Positions 27,530 to 36,849 of a DNA stretch of 64,000 nucleotides are shown here, piece after piece. The stretch covers positions 124,405-188,404 of the forward strand of contig NZ_JAFA01000008.1 of assembly GCF_000519185.1 (NCBI RefSeq), written 5' to 3'. The stretch is from Paraburkholderia nodosa DSM 21604 (lineage in GTDB: Bacteria > Pseudomonadota > Gammaproteobacteria > Burkholderiales > Burkholderiaceae). The notes beneath the pieces were generated by a model that was not told the origin of the DNA, searched no databases, and worked only from the letters and a program-made list of their open reading frames with translations. The translations under genes were made by a program, and so were the position numbers. Within the stretch, counting starts at the first letter, position 1; every line of letters starts with the position of its first letter.

Positions 27530-30214
27530 ATGGCTACACACATCGCAGGCGCAGCCGAGATCGCGCAACACACTCCCATGATGCAGCAGTACCTGCGCAT
27601 CAAGGCCGACCATCCGGGCACGCTCGTGTTCTACCGCATGGGCGACTTCTACGAGCTCTTCTTTGAAGACGCCGAGAAGGCCGCGCGCCTGCTCGACCTC
27701 ACGCTCACGCAGCGCGGGGCCTCGGCGGGCAATCCGATCAAGATGGCGGGCGTGCCGCATCATGCGGTCGAGCAATATCTCGCGAAGCTCGTGAAGCTGG
27801 GCGAGTCGGTGGCGATCTGCGAACAGATCGGCGACCCGGCCACCTCCAAGGGTCCCGTCGAGCGCAAGGTCGTGCGCGTGGTGACGCCCGGCACGCTGAC
27901 CGACGCCGCCCTGCTCTCCGACAAGAACGACGTCTACCTCATGGCCGTTTGCCCCGGCCACAACCGGCGCGGCGTGACCGTCAACGTGGGCCTCGCGTGG
28001 CTCAATCTCGCCAGCGGCGCGTTGCGCCTCGCGGAAGTCGCGCCGGAACAGGTCGCCACGGCGTTCGAGCGCATTCGGCCCGCGGAAATCCTCGTCGCGG
28101 AAATGCCGGCGGAAACCGCCGCCTGGGCGCCGCCGCCCGGTTCGGGTGCGCTCACGCGCGTGCCGGCCTGGCACTTCGACGTCGGCTCGGGCAAGCAGCG
28201 CCTGTGTGACCAGCTCGACGTGGCGAGCCTCGACGGCTTCGGCGCGCAAACGCTCACGAGCGCATGCGGCGCGGCGGGCGCGCTGCTGCTCTACGCGGCG
28301 GCCACACAAGGCCAGCAACTGCGCCACGTGCGCAGCCTGAAGGTCGAAGCGGAATCGGAATACATCGGGCTCGATCCGGCTACGCGCCGCAATCTCGAAC
28401 TCACGGAAACGCTGCGCGGCACCGAATCGCCCACGCTCTGCTCGCTGCTCGACACGTGCAGTACGGCCATGGGCAGCCGCTTGCTGCGCCACTGGCTCCA
28501 TCACCCGCCGCGCGAAGCCGCGATCGCCCAAATGCGCCAGCAGGCCATCGGCGCATTGCTCGAGGCGCCGCCGCACGCGAGCGTCGAGACGTTGCGCAGC
28601 GCCTTGCGCCAGATCGCCGACGTCGAGCGCATTACCGGGCGCCTCGCGCTGCTTTCCGCGCGCCCGCGCGATCTGTCGAGCCTGCGCGACACCTTTGCCG
28701 CGCTGCCCGCGCTGCGCGAACAGGTCGCCGCCGCAAGCGGCGCGGCCACGTCGCTCGCGCACATTGCCGAGGCGCTCGAACCGCCCGCCGAGTGCGCGGC
28801 GCTCCTGCAACGCGCGGTCGCGCCCGAACCGGCGGCGATGGTGCGCGACGGCGGCGTGATCGCACGCGGCTACGACGCGGATCTCGACGAACTACGCGAC
28901 ATCTCCGAGAACTGTGGCCAGTTCCTGCTCGACCTCGAAACGCGCGAGCGTACCCGTACCGGCATCGGCAATCTGCGCGTCGAATACAACAAGGTGCACG
29001 GCTTCTATATCGAAGTCACACGCGGCCAGACCGACAAGGTTCCCGACGACTATCGCCGTCGCCAGACGCTCAAGAACGCCGAGCGCTACATCACGCCGGA
29101 ACTGAAGACGTTCGAGGACAAGGCGCTCTCGGCGCAGGAACGCGCGCTTTCGCGCGAAAAGGCGCTCTACGACGCGCTGCTGCAATCGCTGCTGCCATTC
29201 ATTCCCGATTGCCAGCGCGTGGCCGCCGCACTCGCGGAACTCGACCTGCTGGCCGCGTTCGCGGAACGCGCCCGCGCGCTCGACTGGAATGCGCCCACGT
29301 TTACCGAAGCGCCCGGCATCGAGATCGAGCAAGGCCGCCATCCCGTGGTCGAAGCACAGGTCGAGCAGTTCATCGCCAACGACTGTCTGCTTTCGGCCGA
29401 GCGCAAGCTGCTGCTCATCACCGGCCCGAACATGGGCGGTAAATCGACCTTCATGCGGCAGACCGCGCTCATCGCCTTGCTCGCTTACGTGGGCAGCTAC
29501 GTGCCGGCAAAACGCGCCAGCTTCGGGCCGATCGACCGCATCTTCACGCGCATCGGCGCCGCCGACGACCTCGCGGGCGGACGTTCGACCTTCATGGTCG
29601 AGATGACCGAAGCCGCGGCCATTCTCAACGACGCCACGCCGCAAAGCCTCGTGCTGATGGATGAGATCGGGCGTGGCACGTCGACGTTCGACGGCCTCGC
29701 GCTCGCGTGGGCCATCGCGCGGCATCTGCTCGCGCACAACGGTTGCCATACGCTCTTCGCCACGCACTACTTCGAGCTCACGCAGCTGCCGGCCGAATTT
29801 GCCCAGGCGGCGAACGTGCATCTTTCGGCCGTCGAGCATGGCCACGGCATCGTCTTCCTACATGCAGTGCAGGAAGGCCCGGCGAACCAGAGCTACGGCC
29901 TGCAAGTGGCGCAGCTCGCGGGTGTCCCCGCCGCCGTGATACGCGCCGCGCGCAAGCATCTCGTGCATCTGGAGCAGCAATCGGCGGGGCAGCCCACGCC
30001 GCAACTCGACCTGTTCGCCTCCCCCGCCGCCGAGTATGACGACGACGCACCATTCGTGGAAGATCGCGCCGCGCCGGTTGAGGAAGATCTTGGCGCGTCA
30101 CTCGTTGCACAGCGGCTGCGCGAACTCGATCCGAACGAACTGCGCCCGCGCGACGCGCTCGACCTGTTGTACGAACTGCATGAGCTGGCCACGGCGCCGG
30201 ACGCCAAACGCTGA
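27530..30214 (+). CDS. mutS: DNA mismatch repair protein MutS
   Basis: Recognises mismatches and recruits MutL. The 894-residue protein has the mismatch-reading Phe-x-Glu in [12 protein letters not shown] near residue 36, connector, core/clamp regions, and the C-terminal ABC-type ATPase with Walker [14 protein letters not shown], Walker [19 protein letters not shown] and the His switch [10 protein letters not shown]. The C-terminus ends in the tetramer-type segment [24 protein letters not shown]. Length is slightly above E. coli MutS (853). The stop is followed by a GCGTCGC-CTC-GCGACGC hairpin (30215-30231) without a T tract. Confidence 0.97.
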   Translation: MATHIAGAAEIAQHTPMMQQYLRIKADHPGTLVFYRMGDFYELFFEDAEKAARLLDLTLTQRGASAGNPIKMAGVPHHAVEQYLAKLVKLGESVAICEQIGDPATSKGPVERKVVRVVTPGTLTDAALLSDKNDVYLMAVCPGHNRRGVTVNVGLAWLNLASGALRLAEVAPEQVATAFERIRPAEILVAEMPAETAAWAPPPGSGALTRVPAWHFDVGSGKQRLCDQLDVASLDGFGAQTLTSACGAAGALLLYAAATQGQQLRHVRSLKVEAESEYIGLDPATRRNLELTETLRGTESPTLCSLLDTCSTAMGSRLLRHWLHHPPREAAIAQMRQQAIGALLEAPPHASVETLRSALRQIADVERITGRLALLSARPRDLSSLRDTFAALPALREQVAAASGAATSLAHIAEALEPPAECAALLQRAVAPEPAAMVRDGGVIARGYDADLDELRDISENCGQFLLDLETRERTRTGIGNLRVEYNKVHGFYIEVTRGQTDKVPDDYRRRQTLKNAERYITPELKTFEDKALSAQERALSREKALYDALLQSLLPFIPDCQRVAAALAELDLLAAFAERARALDWNAPTFTEAPGIEIEQGRHPVVEAQVEQFIANDCLLSAERKLLLITGPNMGGKSTFMRQTALIALLAYVGSYVPAKRASFGPIDRIFTRIGAADDLAGGRSTFMVEMTEAAAILNDATPQSLVLMDEIGRGTSTFDGLALAWAIARHLLAHNGCHTLFATHYFELTQLPAEFAQAANVHLSAVEHGHGIVFLHAVQEGPANQSYGLQVAQLAGVPAAVIRAARKHLVHLEQQSAGQPTPQLDLFASPAAEYDDDAPFVEDRAAPVEEDLGASLVAQRLRELDPNELRPRDALDLLYELHELATAPDAKR

Positions 30215-30290
30215 GCGTCGCCTCGCGACGCCGCCGCGGCCACCGCAACCGGCAGGCCGCGGCAGTCCCCGCTCGCGCTATCTGAAAATT

Positions 30291-31676
30291 ATGCGCCGTG
30301 CGTCGTGCGCGTTGATGCTGGCTTCGTCGCTGGGTTCGCCGCTCGCGGCGTTCGCGCAGGCGCCTCGCTATGCCTTCGCGGTCGTGGCGAACGCGCTCAC
30401 CTCGCAGTCCGAGGAAGCGTCGGCGCAGCGGCTCATCGACGCCATCGGGCGCGATCCGCAAGTCGCTTTCACGGTCTACGACGGCAATCTCAAAGGCGCA
30501 CACGAAACTTGTGCCGACCATCTCTACGAGCGCCGTCACGACCTGCTCGATGCGTCACGTGCGCCGCTCGTGTTCGTGCCCGGCGAACGCGACTGGGTCA
30601 CCTGCGGCATGAACGGCTCGGGCGCCTACGATCCCGCCGAGCGGCTCGACTTCCTGCGCCAGAACTTCTTCTCGGATCCTAACGCGCTCGGCCAAACCCC
30701 CTTGACGCTCACGCGCGAGAGCGAAGTCTCGCGCTTCCGGCCGTATCGGGAAAACGTGCGCTGGCAACTCGGCGACACCGTATTTATCGGGCTGAATGTG
30801 CCGGACGGCAACAATCACTATCTCAATGCAGGCGGGCGCAATGGCGAGTTCGAAGACCGCGTGATCGCCAACGGCTTCTGGCTCGAACATGCGGCAGAGT
30901 ATGCGAAGCGCCGCAACGCGCGCGCGATCGTCATCTTCATGCAAGGCAACGCGATGCCCGAGCATTACGAGCGTCCCGACCGCTTCGCGTGGCTGCGCTT
31001 TCACCGTGCGCCGCGCGACGGCTATCTCGAGTTGCGCCGCAACCTCGTGAAGCTCGCCGAGATTTTCCGCGGCCAGATCATCATCGTGAATGCCGACGAC
31101 TCGAAGCTCGCACATGGCTTCACGATCGATCAGCCGCTGCGTAACGACAAGGGCACAAGGATAGAAAACGTTACGCGCATCGCGTTCTCACTGCGCGATC
31201 CGCTCACGCAATGGCTGCAGGTGGACGCCGACATGGCGCGCCGCACGCCGCTGCGCGTGAGCGTGCGCGATGTACCGAAACATCTGCCGCTGTTGCCCGC
31301 GCAGCCGTCACCGTATACGCCCGGCGCCGGATCGTCGCCCGCGATGCCGGAAATGCCCGAAGTGTCGTCAATGCCGGATGTGACCGAGATTCCCGGCATG
31401 CCGCAGTCGCCCGACGTCGCGCCCGTAACGCCTGGCGCATCGGGAACCGCCGTGCCTCCCGGCTTGCCGCCGGCCGGGAACGGCGTGCTGGTGCCGGCGT
31501 GGCCCACGCAGGGCGGCCAGAATGGACTCAACGGTCGGAACGATTCGAACGGCCAGAACGGCCTGGATGGTGGAAACGGCGGCGGAAACAGCGGTGGAAA
31601 CGGCGGCGGCAATGGCCAGCCGCCTGACCAACTGCAGCCGCCCGGCGCACCGGCGTCAGGCGGCTTCGTGCATTGA
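30291..31676 (+). CDS. Secreted metallophosphoesterase-like protein lacking metal ligands (putative pseudoenzyme)
   Basis: A 461-residue protein with a signal peptide ending at AFAQ-AP (about 23). Residues 25-330 follow the layout of exported calcineurin-like phosphoesterases, including the Cys pair (C74, C105), VPGERDW (97-102, where the family has GDNEW) and IENVTRIAFS (291-300). But expected ligands are replaced: VVANALTS (31-38) for a GD motif, YDGNLKG (63-69) for DGD, and VNADDSK (266-272) for HGDSH. Residues 335-461 are low complexity: Pro/Met-rich, then Asn/Gly-rich repeats such as GGNGGGNSGGNGGGNG. The upstream extension of the frame to 30036 overlaps mutS and is rejected. It lies 76 bases after mutS and may share its transcript. 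Family assignment is inferred from motif order. Confidence 0.65.
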   Translation: MRRASCALMLASSLGSPLAAFAQAPRYAFAVVANALTSQSEEASAQRLIDAIGRDPQVAFTVYDGNLKGAHETCADHLYERRHDLLDASRAPLVFVPGERDWVTCGMNGSGAYDPAERLDFLRQNFFSDPNALGQTPLTLTRESEVSRFRPYRENVRWQLGDTVFIGLNVPDGNNHYLNAGGRNGEFEDRVIANGFWLEHAAEYAKRRNARAIVIFMQGNAMPEHYERPDRFAWLRFHRAPRDGYLELRRNLVKLAEIFRGQIIIVNADDSKLAHGFTIDQPLRNDKGTRIENVTRIAFSLRDPLTQWLQVDADMARRTPLRVSVRDVPKHLPLLPAQPSPYTPGAGSSPAMPEMPEVSSMPDVTEIPGMPQSPDVAPVTPGASGTAVPPGLPPAGNGVLVPAWPTQGGQNGLNGRNDSNGQNGLDGGNGGGNSGGNGGGNGQPPDQLQPPGAPASGGFVH

Positions 31677-31683
31677 GCGGCGC

Positions 31684-32229
31684 TTAGTGCAGGGTGGGTT
31701 TCGAGGCGCCTTCTTCGCCGTCGTCTTCTTCGTCTTCGTCGATGATTTCGAGGCCGTCCGCGCCATGCGCGTGCTCATGTTCGATTTCGTCTTCAGTGGC
31801 GGTGCGCACTTCCTTGACCGTCAGCGCGAAACGCAGCGCCATACCCGCTAGCGGATGGTTGCCATCGAGCACGACCTTGTCTTCGGCGACGTCCGTGACC
31901 GTATAGATAAGCGTGTCGAGATCTTCGTCGCCTTCTTCGGGCGTGCCTTCGAACTGCATGCCGACTTCGAGCGGCTCGGGGAAGCGGTTGCGCGGCTCGA
32001 TCTTCACGAGCTCGGGATCGTATTCCCCGAAGGCGTCCTGCGGATCAAGCTGGATCTGGGTCTCGAAGCCCGGCTCCTGCCCGTCCAGCACTTCCTCGAT
32101 CTTGGGGAACGTGCCATCATAGCCGCCGTGCAGATAGACCATCGGCTCGTCGCTTTCCTCGATCAGATTGCCCTGCGCATCCGATAGCTTGTAAGCGACC
32201 GACACGACGGTGTCCTTTGCAATTTTCAT
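31684..32229 (-). CDS. slyD: FKBP-type peptidyl-prolyl isomerase/chaperone, SlyD-like
   Basis: Proline isomerase with chaperone insert. From ATG 32229 (GGAGG five bases upstream) the product has 181 residues: split FKBP domain (MKIAKDTVVSVAYKLSDAQG and LTVKEVRTATEDEIEHEHAHG) enclosing the insert-in-flap domain (YLHGGYDGTFPKIEEVLDGQEPG to LDGNHPLAGM). The tail is acidic (DEDEEDDGEEG) and has only a few His residues, unlike the His/Cys-rich nickel-binding tail of E. coli SlyD, so nickel delivery is doubtful. Divergent from roxA by 32 bases. Confidence 0.93.
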   Translation of the reverse strand: MKIAKDTVVSVAYKLSDAQGNLIEESDEPMVYLHGGYDGTFPKIEEVLDGQEPGFETQIQLDPQDAFGEYDPELVKIEPRNRFPEPLEVGMQFEGTPEEGDEDLDTLIYTVTDVAEDKVVLDGNHPLAGMALRFALTVKEVRTATEDEIEHEHAHGADGLEIIDEDEEDDGEEGASKPTLH

Positions 32230-32253
32230 TCGATCCTCCAGATTACAGACCAC

Positions 32254-32259
32254 ATTATA
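32254..32259 (-). promoter_or_regulatory. -10 element of slyD next to the roxA start codon
   Basis: A perfect TATAAT on the minus strand, two bases from the roxA ATG at 32262. The predicted slyD start near 32247 gives an 18-base leader with GGAGG. Its -35 would fall inside the roxA reading frame (near 32277-32282) and matches consensus poorly. Confidence 0.6.
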
Positions 32260-32261
32260 CG

Positions 32262-33494
32262 ATGCCGAAGCGGTCCCCAGACCACCCGGTGGACGCGCGC
32301 AAGCGGCGCGCCTCCCTCCCCCTGGCATGCCCCGCGCCCGATGTTGCCACGCCGCTTCTGGGCGGCCTGACGCCGGCGCAGTTCATGCGCAAATACTGGC
32401 AGAAAAAGCCGCTGTTGATCCGCCAGGCGATTCCCGACATCGAAGCGCCGCTCTCGCGCGAAGCCCTATTCGCGCTCGCAGACAGCGACGATGTCGAGTC
32501 GCGTCTCATCACGCATTTTCGCCGCCGCTGGGCGCTCGAACACGGCCCGTTCTCGCCGGACGAACTGCCCACGCCGAAGACCCGCCAGTGGACGCTCCTG
32601 GTACAAGGCGCCGACCTGCACGACGACCGCGCGCGCGCCCTGCTCGAGCGCTTTCGCTTCGCCCCCGACGCGCGGCTCGACGACCTCATGATCTCGTACG
32701 CATCGGACGGCGGCGGTGTCGGCCCGCACTTCGATTCGTATGATGTCTTCCTGCTGCAGGTGCACGGCAAGCGCCGCTGGCGCGTCGGCGCGCAGCGCGA
32801 TCTCTCGCTGCAGGAAGGCCTGCCGCTCAAGATTCTCGCGAACTTCCAGCCTGAAGAAGAGTGGGTGCTGGAGCCGGGCGACATGCTGTACCTGCCGCCG
32901 CACATTGCGCACGACGGTATCGCCGAAGGCGAATGCATGACGTGCTCGATCGGCTTTCGTTCTCCTTCCACGAACGAATTGACGAGCCAGTTTCTTTACT
33001 GGCTCGCCGAGCGCGGCGCCGATAATGGCAACAGCAAGCCCACGCTTTACCGCGACCCCGACCAGCCGGCCGTGGCGCATCCCGCGCAGCTTCCTCCGGC
33101 ACTCGTAGAGCGTGTTGGCGGCGTGCTTGCTAAAGTGCGCTGGAGCGACGCCGACGTGTCCTCGTTCGTGGGCTCGTGGCTGTCCGAACCGAAAGCCAAT
33201 GTGGTGTTCGACGCCCCCGAAAAACCGCTCGACGAAGCCCGTTTCGTTGCGCGAGCGGCAAAAAATGGGATAACACTCGACCGCAGGACAATCCTGCTTT
33301 ACGATTCGCGGTCGTATTACCTGAACGGGGAACAGTACTTGCTCAAAGAAGCAAGAAAGTGGCTGCCGGCACTGGCCGACAGGCGCTCTATGGACGGGAA
33401 ACGCTTTGTAACACTCTCACACGATTCGTGTGTGACAGCGTTGCTACACGAGTGGTATCGTGCGGGCTGGATTCGGACCGGGGTGCTTGCCTAA
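32262..33494 (+). CDS. roxA: JmjC/cupin ribosomal oxygenase (L16 arginine hydroxylase, YcfD-like)
   Basis: 2-Oxoglutarate and Fe(II) oxygenase predicted to hydroxylate an Arg of ribosomal protein L16. The JmjC-type core shows the iron motif in GPHFDSYDVFLLQVHGKRRWRVG (His-x-Asp) and a distal His in LPPHIAHDGIAEGECMTCSIGFR. A C-terminal winged-helix region follows. From ATG 32262 there are 410 residues; the first 30 or so have no counterpart in E. coli YcfD, where the domain starts near FMRKYWQKKPLLI, and no ribosome-binding site precedes the ATG, so a GTG at codon 10 or another site could be used. Symbol given by homology. Confidence 0.87.
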   Translation: MPKRSPDHPVDARKRRASLPLACPAPDVATPLLGGLTPAQFMRKYWQKKPLLIRQAIPDIEAPLSREALFALADSDDVESRLITHFRRRWALEHGPFSPDELPTPKTRQWTLLVQGADLHDDRARALLERFRFAPDARLDDLMISYASDGGGVGPHFDSYDVFLLQVHGKRRWRVGAQRDLSLQEGLPLKILANFQPEEEWVLEPGDMLYLPPHIAHDGIAEGECMTCSIGFRSPSTNELTSQFLYWLAERGADNGNSKPTLYRDPDQPAVAHPAQLPPALVERVGGVLAKVRWSDADVSSFVGSWLSEPKANVVFDAPEKPLDEARFVARAAKNGITLDRRTILLYDSRSYYLNGEQYLLKEARKWLPALADRRSMDGKRFVTLSHDSCVTALLHEWYRAGWIRTGVLA

Positions 33495-33588
33495 GCGCTT
33501 CGGACTGTTATACCGTACTAAAATAGTGCTTGTATGAGAAAGACAACGTATTGTCCCCGGATTTGTCGACGGTCGATACGAAAGTGCC

Positions 33589-33594
33589 TATAAT
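33589..33594 (+). promoter_or_regulatory. -10 element for the Ala-rich lipoprotein gene
   Basis: Perfect TATAAT in an AT-rich stretch, with TG four bases upstream. The -35 is weak (TCGACG, 17 bases above). The leader would be about 125 bases. Confidence 0.55.
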
Positions 33595-33726
33595 TTCCGG
33601 CCAGGCCGTAGGGAAGATTCACGCTCTTGCAGTGCGTCTCCACCAGCGGCTCAGGTCGGTGTTGGGGCACATTTACCGGTATTATTTTGCGCTGTTGCTT
33701 ACCTTTAACCATAAAAGGACGTGATC

Positions 33727-34002
33727 ATGAAGAAATCCCTCCTCGTAGCATCCCTGCTGGCAGCTGTTGCACTCGCTGCGTGCAACAAGAGCAGCGACCA
33801 AGCTGCTGCGCCGGCTAGCGATGCTGCTGCTGCTTCGGCACCGGCTGCTGCTGCTTCGGATTCGGCAGCTGCTGCTTCGGGCGCTGCTGCTGCTGCGAGC
33901 GACGCTGCTGCTTCGGCTACCGCCGCTGCTTCGGACGCTGGCGCTGCTGCTTCGGACGCAGGCGCTTCGGCTCCGGCTGCTGCTTCGGGCGCAAGCCAGT
34001 AA
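33727..34002 (+). CDS. Ala/Ser-rich small lipoprotein
   Basis: A 91-residue protein: signal MKKSLLVASLLAAVALAAC with lipobox LAAC (Cys19), a short polar NKSSDQ start, then about 65 residues almost wholly of Ala, Ser, Asp, Gly and Pro in repeats such as AAASDAAAS. AAAGGA lies seven bases before the ATG; a GTG two codons earlier is also possible. Codon use is unusual: most Ala codons are GCT, unlike the GCG/GCC of neighbouring genes, which suggests triplet-repeat growth or high expression. Comparable small Ala-rich lipoproteins are seen in Burkholderia; function unknown. It ends before a hairpin at 34022-34044 and a terminator at 34117. Confidence 0.82.
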   Translation: MKKSLLVASLLAAVALAACNKSSDQAAAPASDAAAASAPAAAASDSAAAASGAAAAASDAAASATAAASDAGAAASDAGASAPAAASGASQ

Positions 34003-34116
34003 GTTGCGTTCGCGCGACGCTCACCCGGGACCTCGGTCCCGGTGGGGGTATCGCAGCGAACCGTCGTGCGGTCTGCTGCTTGCGTCAAACGCGCTTCAGA
34101 CATACGGCGGGCAAGC

Positions 34117-34150
34117 AAAAAAGCCACGAACTCACGTTCGTGGCTTTTTT
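34117..34150. terminator. Bidirectional intrinsic terminator
   Basis: AAAAAAGCCACGAAC, loop TCAC, GTTCGTGGCTTTTTT: perfect stem with A and T tracts on both sides, between the lipoprotein gene (+) and the helicase gene (-). Confidence 0.92.
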
Positions 34151-34181
34151 GTTATGCGGTGCGCATGAAACTGCACGAGAC

Positions 34182-36452
34182 TTAACGCGCTTCGCCAGGC
34201 TCCCCTGCTTCCTCGTTCTTCTCTTCGAAGAACGCCTGCACCACTTCGATCTCCCGGGTCCGCTTGAACGGCGGCAGGCTTTGCCAGATACGTCGTCCAT
34301 ACGGTTTGTCAACGAGACGGGTGTCGCAAATCATCAACACGCCGCGGTCGGTTTCCGCGCGAATCAGTCGCCCCGCGCCCTGCTTGAGCGTGATCACCGC
34401 CTGCGGGAGCTGGTGGACCGCGAACGGGCTCAGACCTTTCTTCGCCAGCGCATCAAGGCGCGCCGCCAGCACCGGATCGTCGGGCGGCGCGAACGGCAGC
34501 TTGTCGATGACCACGAGCGAAAGCGCATCGCCGCGCACGTCCACCCCTTCCCAGAAGCTCTGGCTGCCCACGAGGATCGCATTGCCATAGGCGCGGAAGC
34601 GCTCGAGCAGTTCCGTGCGGCTCGCGTCGCCCTGCACGAGCAGCGGCGTGTTCCAGCCACGCGCCTCGATCGTGTCGCGCAGCTTCTGGGCAATGCGGTC
34701 GACGGCACGCAGCGTCGTGCATAGCATGAAGACACCGCCGCCCGACGCCTCGATCGCCGGCAGCGCCGCGTCGAACACGGCGTCGGTGAATTGCGGCGAC
34801 GACGGCTGCGGCATGTTGCGCGGCACGTAAAGCAGCCCTTGTGTGGGATAGTCGAACGGGCTCGGCAGCGTCATCGAACGGCGCGAACTCAGGCCCATTT
34901 GCGCCGCGTAGTGCGTGAAGTCGCCGCGCACCGACAGCGTGGCCGACGTGAAGACCCACGTGCGCGGCACACCGGCGCGCTGCTTGGCGAAGATCGGCGC
35001 CACGGAAAGCGGGGTTTCGTGCAGCTGCACCGTGTGCGAAAACACTTCGACCCAGCGGACTTTCTCGTCCGCGTCGTCCGGCGCGTCAGCCTTTTCGTCC
35101 TGCCCGTCCGCGTCGGCCTTACGTGCTTCGCGCGCCGGCGCGGCGCTTTGCGGCGCGGTCCAGCCCGCGAGGATGCCTTGCAGCTCGCGCGCGCGGCGCA
35201 GGCACGCGCCGATCGATTCGGCGCGCTCGGCCTGGCCCGCGAGTGCCGTGGCAAGCGTGCCCAGTTCGGTCTGCAGCGCGTCGAGCGCATCGAAGAGCGG
35301 GTGATCCTCGGGCAACTGCGTGATCGAAAGCCGCAGCGAATCTTCCTTGAACGCGAGCCGCACGTCGCGCGCAGCGCGCTCCAGCGCCGCACCGAGCTTG
35401 ACCCACTCCACCGCGTCGCGCGCGTGGCTCAGGCCTTCGGCCACGCAATCGCGCGCGAGCTCGAGGAACTGCGCAGTCGAAAGCGTTTCGCCGAAAAAGA
35501 GCGTTGCCGTTTCGGGCAACTGGTGTGCTTCGTCGAAGATGATCGTATTCGCGCTCGGCAGCAGCTCGGCCATGCCGGTGTCGCGCAGCATGATATCGGC
35601 GAAGAACAGATGGTGATTCACCACCACGATGTCGGCCTGCTGCGCCTCGCGGCGCGCCTGCATCACGAAGCAGTCCTTGTAATGCGGGCACTCCTGGCCA
35701 AGACAGTTATCGCGCGTCGATGTCACCATCGACCAGACGGCCGCCGTCTCGGGCACGCTCGCGAGCTCCGCCTTGTCGCCCGAGCGCGTGATCTTCGCGA
35801 AGCGCACGATTTCCTGCAGATACGCGGTTTCCTGGCGCGACGGCAGCCGGCCGTTGTCGGCCGTGCGCTGCAGATAGTAATGGCACAGATAGTTGGCGCG
35901 GCCCTTGAGCATCGCCACGCTCACCGGCACCGCCAGAGCGTCGCGCACCGTGGGGATGTCGCGCGCGAAGAGCTGGTCCTGCAAGTGCTTGGTGCCCGTC
36001 GAGACAACCACCTTGCCGCCCCACAGCATGGCCGGCACGAGGTACGCATAGGTCTTGCCCGTGCCCGTGCCCGCCTCGACGATCAGCGTGTTATCGCCGT
36101 TCCCGCCAGCGGCGCGCGCCGCTTCCTCGGCGCCGGGCTGCGCCGGCGCACCGCGCTCGACCCGCCGCGCCGGGCGCGACTGGAGTTCGAACGTCGCGGG
36201 ATCGGGCAGCGATTGCGCGGCGGCTTCCATCGCGGCCGCGACCGCGCGTGCCATTTCGATCTGCGCAGCGCGTGGGCGATAGCCGTCGATCTCGCGGGCG
36301 AGCAAGCCGTCGGCCGCGAAGAGCTCCTCGAGCTCGGCGGCGCGGCGGGCGCTCAACATGGGTGCAGCGGCTGTTTGCGTCGCGCGCGCGTCGGCCTCCG
36401 GCGCGCCGCCTTCGCGCGCGGGCCGGGAACGGGAAACGGTCGTTGAATTCAA
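34182..36452 (-). CDS. DinG/YoaA-family ATP-dependent DNA helicase
   Basis: Superfamily 2, XPD-like 5'-3' helicase with an iron-sulfur cluster. Of 756 residues: Walker A VEAGTGTGKTYAYL near 125-138; four Cys for the cluster in LCHYYLQ, NCLGQECPHYKDCF; FDEAHQLPE (DEAH box); SFWEGVDVRG and GAGRLIRAETDRG near the C-terminus. About 40 residues before the domain are low complexity. The frame starts at TTG 36452 with AGGA upstream; ATG 36359 is an alternative. Probable role: unwinding D-loops, R-loops or repair intermediates. It could be named yoaA or dinG; I leave the symbol open. Confidence 0.9.
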   Translation of the reverse strand: MNSTTVSRSRPAREGGAPEADARATQTAAAPMLSARRAAELEELFAADGLLAREIDGYRPRAAQIEMARAVAAAMEAAAQSLPDPATFELQSRPARRVERGAPAQPGAEEAARAAGGNGDNTLIVEAGTGTGKTYAYLVPAMLWGGKVVVSTGTKHLQDQLFARDIPTVRDALAVPVSVAMLKGRANYLCHYYLQRTADNGRLPSRQETAYLQEIVRFAKITRSGDKAELASVPETAAVWSMVTSTRDNCLGQECPHYKDCFVMQARREAQQADIVVVNHHLFFADIMLRDTGMAELLPSANTIIFDEAHQLPETATLFFGETLSTAQFLELARDCVAEGLSHARDAVEWVKLGAALERAARDVRLAFKEDSLRLSITQLPEDHPLFDALDALQTELGTLATALAGQAERAESIGACLRRARELQGILAGWTAPQSAAPAREARKADADGQDEKADAPDDADEKVRWVEVFSHTVQLHETPLSVAPIFAKQRAGVPRTWVFTSATLSVRGDFTHYAAQMGLSSRRSMTLPSPFDYPTQGLLYVPRNMPQPSSPQFTDAVFDAALPAIEASGGGVFMLCTTLRAVDRIAQKLRDTIEARGWNTPLLVQGDASRTELLERFRAYGNAILVGSQSFWEGVDVRGDALSLVVIDKLPFAPPDDPVLAARLDALAKKGLSPFAVHQLPQAVITLKQGAGRLIRAETDRGVLMICDTRLVDKPYGRRIWQSLPPFKRTREIEVVQAFFEEKNEEAGEPGEAR

Positions 36453-36528
36453 GGCAAGCGGTTCCTGCTCGGTCCGGAACGGCGCAACTCGCCGACTGCC
36501 GCGCCCCGGCGCCTGCCAGGACCTGGAA

Positions 36529-36762
36529 TCAGGCGTGCCCGTCCGAAGTCTTCGTTGAATCGGGGTCCAGCTGCAGTTGCAGCAGGAGGATGTTGTCCTT
36601 GACCTTGAGCTTGCGCTTCTTCAGCCTCTGCAGTTCGAGATCGTCATAGTCCGGGGTGTCGGACATCCTGTCTATCAGGCGGTCCAGATCGCCATGTTCC
36701 GATTCCAGTTGCAGAATGCGGTCACGAAGGACCTCGGTCTTGACTTCACGATGCTCGCGCAT
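36529..36762 (-). CDS. DUF465 (YdcH-like) coiled-coil protein
   Basis: A 77-residue protein with the DUF465 pattern: LRDRILQLESEHGDLDRLIDRM and LELQRLKKRKLKVKDNILLLQ, two heptad-rich helices forming a short coiled-coil hairpin. Family function unknown. It lies 76 bases above the helicase start and follows the Gln-rich protein gene by 87 bases. Confidence 0.88.
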   Translation of the reverse strand: MREHREVKTEVLRDRILQLESEHGDLDRLIDRMSDTPDYDDLELQRLKKRKLKVKDNILLLQLQLDPDSTKTSDGHA

Positions 36763-36849
36763 GCTCGCCTCCTCGACATATGCGGCGCGCGCTTGCGAAG
36801 GACGACGCGCCTGAGGTTGCAGTCCGGCTGAAAAAGCGTGCTACTCGTG

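Noticed and set aside
25922..28810. Minus-strand open frame of 962 codons over lplT and mutS
   Set aside because: Antisense to two well-supported genes, with biased Arg/His composition and no motifs.
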